The notes beneath the pieces are model-generated. The model searched no databases. It was not told the origin of the DNA and saw only the letters and a list, made by a program, of their open reading frames with translations. 22,854 bases of DNA, from contig JAEWJG010000379.1 in NCBI GenBank assembly GCA_023386675.1, positions 1 through 22,854 of the forward strand, read 5' to 3'. How positions within the stretch are numbered: position 1 is the first letter of the stretch; each line of letters starts with the position of its first letter. Source of the DNA: Actinomycetes bacterium. Lineage in GTDB: Bacteria > Actinomycetota > Actinomycetes > Actinomycetales > Microbacteriaceae. Position numbers and translations under genes: made by a program. Of the stretch, positions 14,309 to 21,254 are shown piece by piece.

Positions 14309-15403
14309 ATGACCACATCCACTCTCGGCCCCATCCTGCGGACGAAGCCCCGCACCGAGGGCCGCGCGCCGGTGACGAGCACGTACAACGAGCTGCTCGG
14401 TCGCGTACGCGGCGAGGGCCTGCTGGAGCGGCGTCGCGGCTTCTACATCACCGTCTTCGCGCTTCTCAGCGTGGGCCTGCTCGGCGCTGTCGCCGGGTTC
14501 GTCCTGCTCGGCGACTCCTGGTTCCAGCTGCTCATCGCCGCCGCGCTCGGCCTCATCTTCACCCAGTTCGCGTTCCTCGGCCATGAGGCGTCGCACCGGC
14601 AGGTCTTCGCCTCCGGGCCCGTCAACGACCGGGCCGGCCGCCTGATCGCGACCTGGCTGGTGGGTATGAGCTACCAGTGGTGGATGACCAAGCACACCCG
14701 CCACCACGCCAACCCGAACACCGAGGGCAAAGATCCCGACATCGCCTTCGACACCATCTCCTTCACCACGGAGGACGCCGCCCGCCAGCGCGGACTGCTC
14801 GCCGTCATCACCCGGCGCCAGGGCTACCTGTTCTTCCCGCTGCTGCTCCTGGAGGGCGTGAACCTGCACGTGACGTCCATCCGCTCGCTGCTAGCGCGCG
14901 GACCCGTCGAGCGACGCCGCAGCGAACTCATCGCCATCGGCCTCCGCCTCTCCATCTACGTGACGGTCGTCTTCCTGATGCTCCCGGTCGGGATGGGATT
15001 CGCCTTCCTCGGCGTGCAGCTCGCCGTGTTCGGCGTCTACATGGGCGCCTCGTTCGCCCCCAACCACAAGGGCATGCCCCTGCTGCCGCCGGGATCGCGG
15101 GTCGACTTCCTCAACAAGCAGGTGCTGACCTCCCGCAACATCCGCGGCGGATGGCCGATGAGCATCCTCATGGGCGGCTTGAACCACCAGATCGAGCACC
15201 ACCTCTTCCCGAGCATGCCGAGGCCCGCCCTCCGCCGCGCGCGGGAACTGGTGCGCGAGCACTGCGCCGCGCACGACATCCCCTATACCGAGACGGGCCT
15301 GGTCAACTCGTACCGCATCGTCATCCGCTACCTCAACCGCGTCGGCCTGGCCGCCCGCGACCCGTTCGACTGCCCGGCCGCGCACCGCTTCCGTCGCGCG
15401 TAG
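14309..15403 (+). CDS. Membrane fatty acid desaturase, front-end (QxxHH) type
   Basis: This 364-residue di-iron membrane enzyme inserts a double bond into an acyl chain (acyl-CoA or phospholipid). The three histidine boxes are all intact: HEASH (92-96), HTRHH (129-133) and QIEHH within NHQIEHHLFP (292-301), plus His253 in PNHKG. Gln in the third box marks the front-end/delta-6-like class also found in actinobacterial DesA3-like proteins. Four or so membrane segments (46-68, 71-90, 212-230, 230-247) fit the fold. There is no fused cytochrome b5 domain, so an external ferredoxin or oxidoreductase is needed, and none is adjacent. ATG 14309 has GGAGGAAG immediately upstream. Cold or membrane-fluidity adaptation is the usual role; regiospecificity cannot be inferred. 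Confidence 0.92.
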   Translation: MTTSTLGPILRTKPRTEGRAPVTSTYNELLGRVRGEGLLERRRGFYITVFALLSVGLLGAVAGFVLLGDSWFQLLIAAALGLIFTQFAFLGHEASHRQVFASGPVNDRAGRLIATWLVGMSYQWWMTKHTRHHANPNTEGKDPDIAFDTISFTTEDAARQRGLLAVITRRQGYLFFPLLLLEGVNLHVTSIRSLLARGPVERRRSELIAIGLRLSIYVTVVFLMLPVGMGFAFLGVQLAVFGVYMGASFAPNHKGMPLLPPGSRVDFLNKQVLTSRNIRGGWPMSILMGGLNHQIEHHLFPSMPRPALRRARELVREHCAAHDIPYTETGLVNSYRIVIRYLNRVGLAARDPFDCPAAHRFRRA

Positions 15404-15444
15404 CGGGTCGCGGAGGTCGGGCGCGTCCTCTACTCCCTCCGGGC

Positions 15445-16626
15445 TCAGGAGGTCTTCGGCGGTTTGGGCGGGTTCTTGTGCACGATGCCGTCCGTCGGTG
15501 CCGGCACCGCGGATCCGTCGAGGGTGACCAGCGGGGGAAGCTGCTGGTGCAGCGGTCCGGGCCACGGCTGCGGGGCGACGGGAGCAGGGGTCGGCGTGGG
15601 CGGTGCCGGCTGCACCACCGTCGATCCGGGCGCCGGCGGAACCGGCCGGGTGAGGGTCGGGTCCACGAGATGGGCGAGGGAGGGTGCGTCGTCGACGCGG
15701 GGCACGCCCATCGGCGGCAGCCCGAGCAGGTCGATGATGGTCTTCGGAATGGAGGCGTGGGAGTGCCATTCCGGGTCGATGCCCTGCCTCACCTGCCCGC
15801 CGAACATGAGGAGGGGGATGCGCGAACCCCCGATCACCGGGAACCCGTCGGGGTGCAGGGCGTCGGGAACCGTCTCGATCTGCGGAGTGGGCACCGAGTC
15901 GGCGTAGCCGCCCCAGTCGTCCCAGGTGAGGATGAAGGTCGTCTCCTCCCATCCGCCGCCGTCGATGACCGCCTGCACCCGCTGCCAGACCAGCAGCTCG
16001 CCCTTGCTGATGTAGTCGGGCGCGCTCACCGCGGGAGGATGCTCGTCGTACCCTGCAGGCGACCACACGTAGCAGATCTGGGGAAGCGTCCCTGCTTTGG
16101 CCATCGGTATGAACTGGTTCGGGGGCAGTACCTTCTCGTTCCCCGGGGCGTTCGTGAGATCGGTGTAGAACTTGGTCGGATAACCGCTCTGGTCGGGGAA
16201 CGCCGCCCAGGAGAGCTGCGCCGACTCCGCGAGGCTGAAGATCGAGGGCAGGTTCCAGACCGGATGGGCGCCGACGAACGGCGGGTTCTTCAGCGTCGGC
16301 ATCTGACCGCCGATGGCGAGCATGTGCCCCGGCGTCGAGTTCGAACCCGAGCCGAAGTGGTGGTCGCTGAACGCGAACTGCTTCGCCAGCCAGCTGTAGA
16401 ACGGGATGACGACGTCGTTGTCCACCTGGGCGACCTCGGCCGGGTAGTCGCCCATCGCATAGTGCACCCAGGCGTTCCGGTCGTGCGGCTGATCGAAGTT
16501 CGGCGGAGAGGTCAGGAGGTTGCCGGAGTTCTTCACCGACGCCCCCCACGCCGCCATCGTCGGGAAATAGAAGTCGGTGGTCTTGTTCTCCTGGATGAAG
16601 ACGATCACTCGCTGCGTCGCGGCCAT
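15445..16626 (-). CDS. PF04185-type phosphoesterase (phospholipase C/acid phosphatase fold), no signal peptide
   Basis: This 393-residue protein has the alkaline-phosphatase-like fold of bacterial phospholipase C/AcpA proteins: ENKTTDFYFP (13-22, in place of the usual ENRSFDHYFG), SDHHFGSGSNSTPGHM (87-102, the nucleophile region), HPP at 196-198, TWDDWGGYADSVPTP (234-248) and HSHASIPKTIIDLLGLPP (288-305). Relatives are normally exported by Tat or Sec. Here the ATG at 16626, with AAGG upstream, is directly followed by the first conserved strand, and no in-frame upstream extension gives a signal peptide. The last 70 residues are a Pro-rich tail (PAPPTPTPAP and NPPKPPKTS). Substrate could be a phospholipid or phosphomonoester. 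Activity is plausible because key Asp/His residues remain, but cellular location is uncertain. Confidence 0.87.
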   Translation of the reverse strand: MAATQRVIVFIQENKTTDFYFPTMAAWGASVKNSGNLLTSPPNFDQPHDRNAWVHYAMGDYPAEVAQVDNDVVIPFYSWLAKQFAFSDHHFGSGSNSTPGHMLAIGGQMPTLKNPPFVGAHPVWNLPSIFSLAESAQLSWAAFPDQSGYPTKFYTDLTNAPGNEKVLPPNQFIPMAKAGTLPQICYVWSPAGYDEHPPAVSAPDYISKGELLVWQRVQAVIDGGGWEETTFILTWDDWGGYADSVPTPQIETVPDALHPDGFPVIGGSRIPLLMFGGQVRQGIDPEWHSHASIPKTIIDLLGLPPMGVPRVDDAPSLAHLVDPTLTRPVPPAPGSTVVQPAPPTPTPAPVAPQPWPGPLHQQLPPLVTLDGSAVPAPTDGIVHKNPPKPPKTS

Positions 16627-16644
16627 CTCGTACCTTCGCTCTCT

Positions 16645-16671
16645 GGGTGTCCTCCTCCGAAGAGAACACCC
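16645..16671 (-). terminator. Hairpin between the M55 and phosphoesterase genes
   Basis: Minus-strand RNA can form GGGTGTTCTC / GAGGACACCC with one G-T pair and a 7-nt loop, about 20 bp before the phosphoesterase ATG. It could end M55 transcription or act in the phosphoesterase leader. There is no U-run on this strand. The plus strand has TTTT after the stem, but one mismatch in it. Confidence 0.4.
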
Positions 16672-16727
16672 TTTTCCGGCGCCCAGGCCAGCCCCCGCCG
16701 TGTGAACGGTTGGTGACGGGGCGCTGC

Positions 16728-17549
16728 TCAGGCGATCTCGGCGATGTCCGCCACCAGCCCGACCAGGCCGTAGGCCGCCGGCAGGCCGATGCCGGGATAG
16801 CCGAAGGTGCGCGGGCCACGTCGTTGAGAACCGGGGATGAGGAGAAGCCGCTCCATCATCTCGGTCGCGCGCACATCGACTTCGAGATCGACGGTGGCGC
16901 CGAACGCCAGACCTCGGGCGGTACGCGTGACGGAGAGCGCGCGCGAGGTCGCCCCTTCGATCGACGAACACGCGACGGACGGGTGGAGGCTGTCGGCCGC
17001 GCGCACTCCGAGCGCGCGTTTGACCGTCACGGTCGTCACGCCCGTCAGGAGCTCGGCCGCCTCTGCTGAGGCCGCGTCATCGCCGGTGACGAGCGCGATC
17101 CTGGCTCCGAACGCCTCCGCGACCGCAGCGCTCAATCCGATCTCGCCCAGGACGACACCATCGACTCGCACGGCGTCGATGGTGCGGCCGCTCAGTGTGT
17201 GCGGAAGGACAGCGTCGGCCAGTCCTGCTCGACCGTGGTAGCCGATCAGCAGCACCGCGTCGACGCCCCCGTCCACCCCGGCGACCATGTCGAGTGGACG
17301 GGGGACGCCGCGGATCAGGCGCGCTCTGGCATCCAGCCGCTCGGGGAGGATGTTCAGGCCCTTCGCATGCGAATCGCACACCGTCACTTCGGCATCGTCG
17401 TCGACCGCGAAGACGCCGCGGACCGCTGCGGACGCTTCGTCCGTCATCCACGCGCGCGCCCGTTCCCACCCTGGTGTGCCTGGAGCGATGTCCGACCGGT
17501 CGACGACGCCGGCCACGCCTTCCATGTCGACCGAGACGAGTACGCGCAT
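16728..17549 (-). CDS. M55-family D-aminopeptidase (DppA-like)
   Basis: This 273-residue zinc aminopeptidase matches the DppA family, which releases N-terminal D-amino acids from peptides. SVDMEG gives Asp8 and Glu10, CDSH gives His61, GYH gives His105, His117 stands where the DppA catalytic His is, and GEIGL gives Glu136. These are the same ligands and nearly the same spacing as B. subtilis DppA (8, 10, 60, 104, 115, 133). There is no signal peptide, so it is a cytosolic enzyme, probably a homodecamer as in the family. ATG 17549 lies 6 nt after TAGGGT on the minus strand, a leaderless pattern. No dipeptide ABC transporter accompanies it, unlike the dpp operon. Cell-wall peptide turnover is the likely role. 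Confidence 0.92.
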   Translation of the reverse strand: MRVLVSVDMEGVAGVVDRSDIAPGTPGWERARAWMTDEASAAVRGVFAVDDDAEVTVCDSHAKGLNILPERLDARARLIRGVPRPLDMVAGVDGGVDAVLLIGYHGRAGLADAVLPHTLSGRTIDAVRVDGVVLGEIGLSAAVAEAFGARIALVTGDDAASAEAAELLTGVTTVTVKRALGVRAADSLHPSVACSSIEGATSRALSVTRTARGLAFGATVDLEVDVRATEMMERLLLIPGSQRRGPRTFGYPGIGLPAAYGLVGLVADIAEIA

Positions 17550-17593
17550 GGGTTCACCCTACGTCCCCCTTGCCATCGGCAGTCATCCACTCC

Positions 17594-17617
17594 ATAGTTA
17601 GGTATGTGCCTAACTAT
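17594..17617. promoter_or_regulatory. 24-bp palindrome over the ArsR start codon
   Basis: The arms ATAGTTAGG and CCTAACTAT are perfect 9-bp inverted repeats around the 6-nt centre TATGTG, whose last three bases are the ArsR GTG start codon. The site also covers the likely -10 (CATAGT 17593-17598 or TAGTTA 17595-17600). It is the longest perfect regulatory palindrome in the window and a strong candidate for ArsR autorepression. Confidence 0.75.
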
Positions 17618-17944
17618 TCCGTCGAGCTGGACGCCGTGCTCCGGGCTCTCGCCGACCCGACACGACGTGCGGTCGTGGAGCGGCTGGCGAAAGCTCCCGC
17701 GGTCGTGTCGGAGCTCGCGGAGCCGTTCGCCATGGCACTCCCCTCGTTCCTGCAGCACCTCGGTGTCCTGGAACGTGCCGGCATCGTGGTCTCGGAGAAG
17801 CACGGCCGGGTCCGCACCGTGAGCCTGCGGCCGGGAGCACTCGACGTCCTCCACGTCTGGCTCGGCGAGCAGCGCACGCCCGCCGAGCGTCAGGCCGACC
17901 AGCTCGGCATCCACCTCATCCGCACCTCCCAGAAGGAGAACTGA
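17606..17944 (+). CDS. ArsR-family (HTH_20/SdpR-like) transcriptional regulator
   Basis: This 112-residue winged-helix repressor begins VPNYSVELDAVLRALADPTRRAVVERL, shortened here to the ALADPTRRAVVERL core typical of ArsR proteins that regulate SRPBCC genes. The recognition helix lies around ALPSFLQHLGVLERAGIV and the wing around EKHGRVRTVSL. The metal-binding ELCVCDL motif is replaced by VVSELAEPF, so it is not a metal sensor of the SmtB/ArsR kind. GTG 17606 is chosen because the ALADPTRR core follows directly and the promoter abuts it; the ATG two bases earlier is out of frame. It is the first gene of a probable operon (DHFR-like 1 bp after its stop, then AHSA1-type SRPBCC), an arrangement common in actinobacteria. 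Confidence 0.92.
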   Translation: MPNYSVELDAVLRALADPTRRAVVERLAKAPAVVSELAEPFAMALPSFLQHLGVLERAGIVVSEKHGRVRTVSLRPGALDVLHVWLGEQRTPAERQADQLGIHLIRTSQKEN

Positions 17945-17945
17945 C

Positions 17946-18596
17946 ATGACCCGCGTCCGCATGGACCTCTTCGCCTCGCTCGACGGCTACACGCCCGATC
18001 CCGAAGGCGCCACGCCCGAGGAACCGATGGGACCCGACTGGGGACGCCTCACCGCGGCGTACGCAGCCACCCGCACCTTCCGCGAGAAGATCTTCGGCGA
18101 CACCAGCGGAGCCGGGACCACCGGCCTCGACGACGCGTACGCCAGGGCCTTCTTCGAGAACATCGGCGCCGAGATCATGGGCGCCGGGATGTTCGGCCTG
18201 CACTCCTTCCCCGACGACCGGGAGTGGAAGGGCTGGTGGGGCGACCGGCCGCCCTTCGGGACACCCGTGTACGTGCTCACCCACGACGCCGGGCGGCCGC
18301 CGATCGAGATGGAGGGCGGCACCACGTTCCACTTTCGCGACACCACCGTCGACGACGTGCTGGCCGAGGCGACAGAGGCCGCGGCCGGGAAGGACGTGCG
18401 CATCGGCGGCGGCTACGGCACCGCCCGCTCCTTCCTCCGTGCCGGGCTGGTCGACGACCTTCATCTCATGGTCGCGCCGATCTTCCTCGGCCGCGGGCAC
18501 CGGCTCTTCGACGACCTCGCCGGGTTCGACTCCACCTATGCCGTGACGTCGGAGGTCGCCGAGAGCGGCGTCATCCACGTCACCCTCAGCCGCTAG
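17946..18596 (+). CDS. DHFR/RibD-C-like reductase family protein
   Basis: This 216-residue protein has the RibD C-terminal (dihydrofolate-reductase-like) fold: N-terminal RVRMDLFASLDGY (3-15), PVYVLTHDAGRPP (107-119), the NADPH-binding IGGGYGTARSFLRAGLVDDLHLMVAPIFLGRGHRLF region (153-188; the GGG and GRG turns are the key parts) and a closing beta strand. Such stand-alone proteins are NADPH-dependent reductases of unknown substrate rather than true folate or riboflavin enzymes. ATG 17946 lies 1 nt after the ArsR stop with AAGGAG upstream, so the two genes are coupled. The neighbouring SRPBCC protein and regulator suggest handling of an exogenous small molecule. Confidence 0.9.
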   Translation: MTRVRMDLFASLDGYTPDPEGATPEEPMGPDWGRLTAAYAATRTFREKIFGDTSGAGTTGLDDAYARAFFENIGAEIMGAGMFGLHSFPDDREWKGWWGDRPPFGTPVYVLTHDAGRPPIEMEGGTTFHFRDTTVDDVLAEATEAAAGKDVRIGGGYGTARSFLRAGLVDDLHLMVAPIFLGRGHRLFDDLAGFDSTYAVTSEVAESGVIHVTLSR

Positions 18597-18611
18597 AGAG
18601 AGGACGAACCC

Positions 18612-19079
18612 ATGACGACCGAACGCCGCCTCGCACGCTCCGGCTTCACTCTGAGCCGCGACTACCCCGCCCCGATCGAGCGCGTCTGGAACGCGTTCGC
18701 CGATGAAGGCGAGAAGCTGAGCTGGTGGGGCGCGGGCGATGCCCTGGAGGAGACCCGGGAGTGGGCCTTCGACTTCCGCATCGGCGGGCGCGACATCGCC
18801 GAGGCGAAATTCCACAACGGCCCGGTCTCACGCTACGTCGCCACCTACACGGACATCGTCGAGCGCAACCGTATCGTCACCACCTACGACATGTGGCTGG
18901 ACGGCGATCACATGTCGACCTCGGTGGCCTCGCTCGAGTTCGATCCGATCGACGGCGGGACGCGGTTCACCCACACGGAGCACGGCGTCTTCTTCGACCG
19001 GTTCTGGGAAGACGGAACCGGCCGCGAGAAGGGCACCAAGGGCCTCATCGAGGCGCTCGGCCGCTACCTCGTGAGCTAG
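18612..19079 (+). CDS. AHSA1-type SRPBCC protein
   Basis: This 155-residue protein of the Aha1-C/SRPBCC fold contains YPAPIERVWNAFADEGEKLSWWG (near the N-terminus, with the WxAF and WWG parts diagnostic), REWAFDFRIGGRD (49-61), then SLEFDPIDGGTRFTHTEHGVFFD and a C-terminal helix, as in the group annotated as activator of Hsp90 ATPase homologue 1-like. The name is structural only; bacterial members bind small hydrophobic ligands. ATG 18612 is 15 bp after the preceding stop, with GAGAGGA upstream. It is the third gene of the ArsR operon. It is a different subgroup from the SRPBCC protein at 11494-11946. Confidence 0.9.
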   Translation: MTTERRLARSGFTLSRDYPAPIERVWNAFADEGEKLSWWGAGDALEETREWAFDFRIGGRDIAEAKFHNGPVSRYVATYTDIVERNRIVTTYDMWLDGDHMSTSVASLEFDPIDGGTRFTHTEHGVFFDRFWEDGTGREKGTKGLIEALGRYLVS

Positions 19080-19119
19080 GGAGGAAGAATAGGGAGCCCA
19101 TCCCCCGGAGAGGCAGTAC

Positions 19120-20229
19120 GTGGACACCAGCAGCGCCATCGTCATCGGAACGGGAGTCGCAGGAGCGTCGACGGCCTTCGCCCTGAGTCGGCGCGGCGTC
19201 GCCGTCACCCTGGTGGACGCGGAGCTCACCGGTCAGGCCACCGCGGCAGGAGCAGGGATCATCCAGCCCTGGAGCTCGGTCGCGGAGGGCGAGTTCTACG
19301 ACCTCTATGCGGCGGGGGCCGACTTCTATCCGGAGCTCATCGCACAGCTGGCCGGCGTGGACGTGCACGACATCGGGTATCGGCGCGCCGGAGCGCTGGT
19401 GGTCAACCGCGACGGCGCCGTGCTCGACGGCGTGGAGCAGCGGCTGGCCGCGCGCCGCCCGCGGGCCGCCTCCATGGGCGACGTCGCGCGCCTCTCCGCC
19501 GAGCGCGCACGCGAACTGTTCCCCCCGCTGGGCGACGGCTTCTCCGGGCTCCACATCTCCGGGGGCGCCCGGGTCGACGGGCGCGTGCTGCGGGCCGGGC
19601 TGCTCGCGGGCGCGGAGACGCTGGGAGCGACCGTCGTCGCGGGCATGGCGGCGCTCTCTGCGACGGACGCGGGCGGCTGGACGGTTCGGGTCGACGGGAG
19701 GCGACTGAGGGCGGACACGCTCGTCATCGCCGCCGGCGCCTGGACGGACGACCTGCTCGAGCCCTTCGGCTGCCGCACCGGCGTCGAGCCGCAGCGCGGC
19801 CAGATCAGCCACCTCCGGGTCGGGACGGCGGACACGCGGTACTGGCCGTCCGTCCACCCCGTTGCGAGCCATTACCTGGTCGCGTTCGACGACTCGCGCG
19901 TCGTCGTCGGCGCCACGCGCGAGACCGCCAGCGGCTTCGACCCGCGCGTGACCGCGGAAGGCCAGCGACAGGTGCTGGAGAACGCCCTCTCGGTCGCACC
20001 GGGCCTCGCCGACGCGACTCTGATCGAGACCCGGGTGGGCCTGCGCCCCCTCCCGGACGGCGAGCTCCCGACGGTGGGCGCCCTGAACGGCGTCGACGGT
20101 GTCTACATCAACGCCGGCTTCGGCGCGGCCGGTCTGACGATGGGCCCGCTCATCGGCGACCGACTCGCGTCCATCATCGCGGGCGAGACGGCCGCCCCCG
20201 AGGACGGCTTCCTGTCGGCCGTCCGCTGA
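19120..20229 (+). CDS. FAD-dependent oxidoreductase, DAO/DadA-like
   Basis: This 369-residue flavoenzyme of the D-amino acid oxidase superfamily has N-terminal FAD-binding GTGVAG (10-15) with the following Asp of LVDAE, GAGIIQPW near 43-50, VIAAGAWTDDLL near 204-215 and the C-terminal FAD clamp GVYINAGFGAAGLTMGP. Length and motif order suit glycine/D-amino-acid oxidases or dehydrogenases; the actual amine substrate is unknown. GTG 19120 is chosen because the dinucleotide-binding strand follows within 10 residues; GGAGAGG lies about 10 nt upstream. The gap to the SRPBCC gene is only 40 bp, so it may be a fourth member of the ArsR operon, though co-transcription is uncertain. The M55 D-aminopeptidase 1.6 kb away could supply D-amino acids. 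Confidence 0.88.
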   Translation: MDTSSAIVIGTGVAGASTAFALSRRGVAVTLVDAELTGQATAAGAGIIQPWSSVAEGEFYDLYAAGADFYPELIAQLAGVDVHDIGYRRAGALVVNRDGAVLDGVEQRLAARRPRAASMGDVARLSAERARELFPPLGDGFSGLHISGGARVDGRVLRAGLLAGAETLGATVVAGMAALSATDAGGWTVRVDGRRLRADTLVIAAGAWTDDLLEPFGCRTGVEPQRGQISHLRVGTADTRYWPSVHPVASHYLVAFDDSRVVVGATRETASGFDPRVTAEGQRQVLENALSVAPGLADATLIETRVGLRPLPDGELPTVGALNGVDGVYINAGFGAAGLTMGPLIGDRLASIIAGETAAPEDGFLSAVR

Positions 20230-20253
20230 CGGACCAGGACCGGCAGGCGGGGC

Positions 20254-20487
20254 TCAGCCGTCGGACTCTGCGACCGCGGGATGCTCCCGCAGCACGCTCC
20301 ACCCGTCCGAAGGGAACACGGTCAACTCGCCGTCGAATCGCGGTGCGTGGGCGAAGAACGTCGCGCCGTCGGAATCCTCGGCGGGGCCCTCGAAGACCGC
20401 GAGCAGTTCCTCGCCGGTCGGCGAGCGCAGCACGTAGGCCCGCTTCGGGGTCAGGCTGGTGAGATCCTGTACCGGCTCGATGCTCAT
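20254..20487 (-). CDS. Small hypothetical protein, 77 residues
   Basis: I do not recognise the family. The protein is acidic and soluble, with a readable alternation of strands (RAYVLRSPTGEELLAVFEG, TFFAHAP, ELTVFPSDGWSVLREHP) and no membrane segment or motif. ATG 20487 is preferred over an in-frame ATG at 20580, which would overlap the end of the TetR gene; CATTGT lies 7 nt before 20487, weakly resembling the leaderless promoters nearby. It lies 64 bp after the TetR stop on the same strand and ends 24 bp from the convergent DAO-type gene. Codon use matches its neighbours, so it is probably real. Confidence 0.6.
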   Translation of the reverse strand: MSIEPVQDLTSLTPKRAYVLRSPTGEELLAVFEGPAEDSDGATFFAHAPRFDGELTVFPSDGWSVLREHPAVAESDG

Positions 20488-20551
20488 ATCGCACACAATG
20501 GACCGATCCCGCGCGGACCTCAAGCCGTCCCGCCGATCGTGCTCCCGCTCG

Positions 20552-21181
20552 TCAGCGCGCTGATTCCACCGCCTGCTCACGCACCCCCGCCGCGGGCAGC
20601 AGGATGTTGTCGAGCACTCCGAGGAGGAACGCGCGGTCGACGGGTTTGCGCAGCACCAGGACCCGGTACGACGCCATGGACGGGCCGAGCAGCGCCAGCT
20701 GCTCGATGTCGGCGTCGCGCCGGATCTCGCCGCGGTCGGCAGCGCGCTGGAGCAGCTTGCGGTTGATCGCGGCGCGCGGCTCGACGATGGCAGCGTTGAC
20801 GGCCTCGGCGAAATCGGGGTTCTCGGCGAGCATCGAGACCAGGCCCGCCATGACGCGCAGCTTCTTCTCGGCGTCGACGATGGTGTGCGGCTTCATGATG
20901 GCGATGAGGTCGCCGCGGAGCGTCCCGGTGTCGGGCAGCTGCGACGGGTCGACATCCGACTTCTTCATGCACGCGACGGCCTCGACCACGAGGTCGGCCT
21001 TCGACGGCCAACGGCGGTACACCGTCGCTTTGCCCGCCTTCGCCCGGGCGGCGACCATGTCCATGGTCATGCGGTCGTAGCCGACTTCGGCGAGCACGTC
21101 GAGGGCGGCGTCGAGGATCTCAGGGTCGCGGGTGTGGTCCCGCTTGCGCCCGAGCTTCGTCGCGGGGGCTGAAGTGTCCAT
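20552..21181 (-). CDS. TetR/AcrR-family regulator, likely of the divergent MFS pump
   Basis: This 209-residue regulator has a TetR HTH at about 17-63 (DPEILDAALDVLAEVGYDRMTMDMVAARAK, then GKATVYRRWPSKADLV) and a C-terminal domain with LLQRAADRGEIRRDADIEQLALLGPSM, typical of the TetR_C_11-like group. The Trp in YRRWPSK is usual for this subgroup. ATG 21181 is the conventional start. The GTG just before it (21184) lies 6 nt after TACACT and is the better fit to a leaderless transcript; the two differ by one residue. It is divergent, with a 73-bp gap, from a DHA2-type drug pump, the classic repressor/efflux arrangement. Confidence 0.92.
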   Translation of the reverse strand: MDTSAPATKLGRKRDHTRDPEILDAALDVLAEVGYDRMTMDMVAARAKAGKATVYRRWPSKADLVVEAVACMKKSDVDPSQLPDTGTLRGDLIAIMKPHTIVDAEKKLRVMAGLVSMLAENPDFAEAVNAAIVEPRAAINRKLLQRAADRGEIRRDADIEQLALLGPSMASYRVLVLRKPVDRAFLLGVLDNILLPAAGVREQAVESAR

Positions 21182-21254
21182 CACGGATAAAGTGTAGATG
21201 AATTTCTGAACAAAAGAGATCCGGAACTTATCAGTTTCGTATATGCTGACGCCC
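21182..21254. promoter_or_regulatory. Divergent TetR/MFS promoter region
   Basis: This AT-richer stretch carries TACACT (21196-21191, minus) for the TetR gene and TATGCT (21242-21247, plus) for the pump. GATAAAGT at the left and ACTTATC at the right are an imperfect inverted pair about 45 bp apart. Unlike the other regulator pairs here, I could not find a clear compact palindrome, only TCCGGA near the middle. Confidence 0.5.

Noticed and set aside
11965..17604. Shared GTTAGGTA octamer at 11965-11972 and 17597-17604, both near SRPBCC genes
   Set aside because: The flanking symmetry differs, the regulators are of different families (TetR and ArsR), and an octamer match can occur by chance. I do not claim a common regulator.
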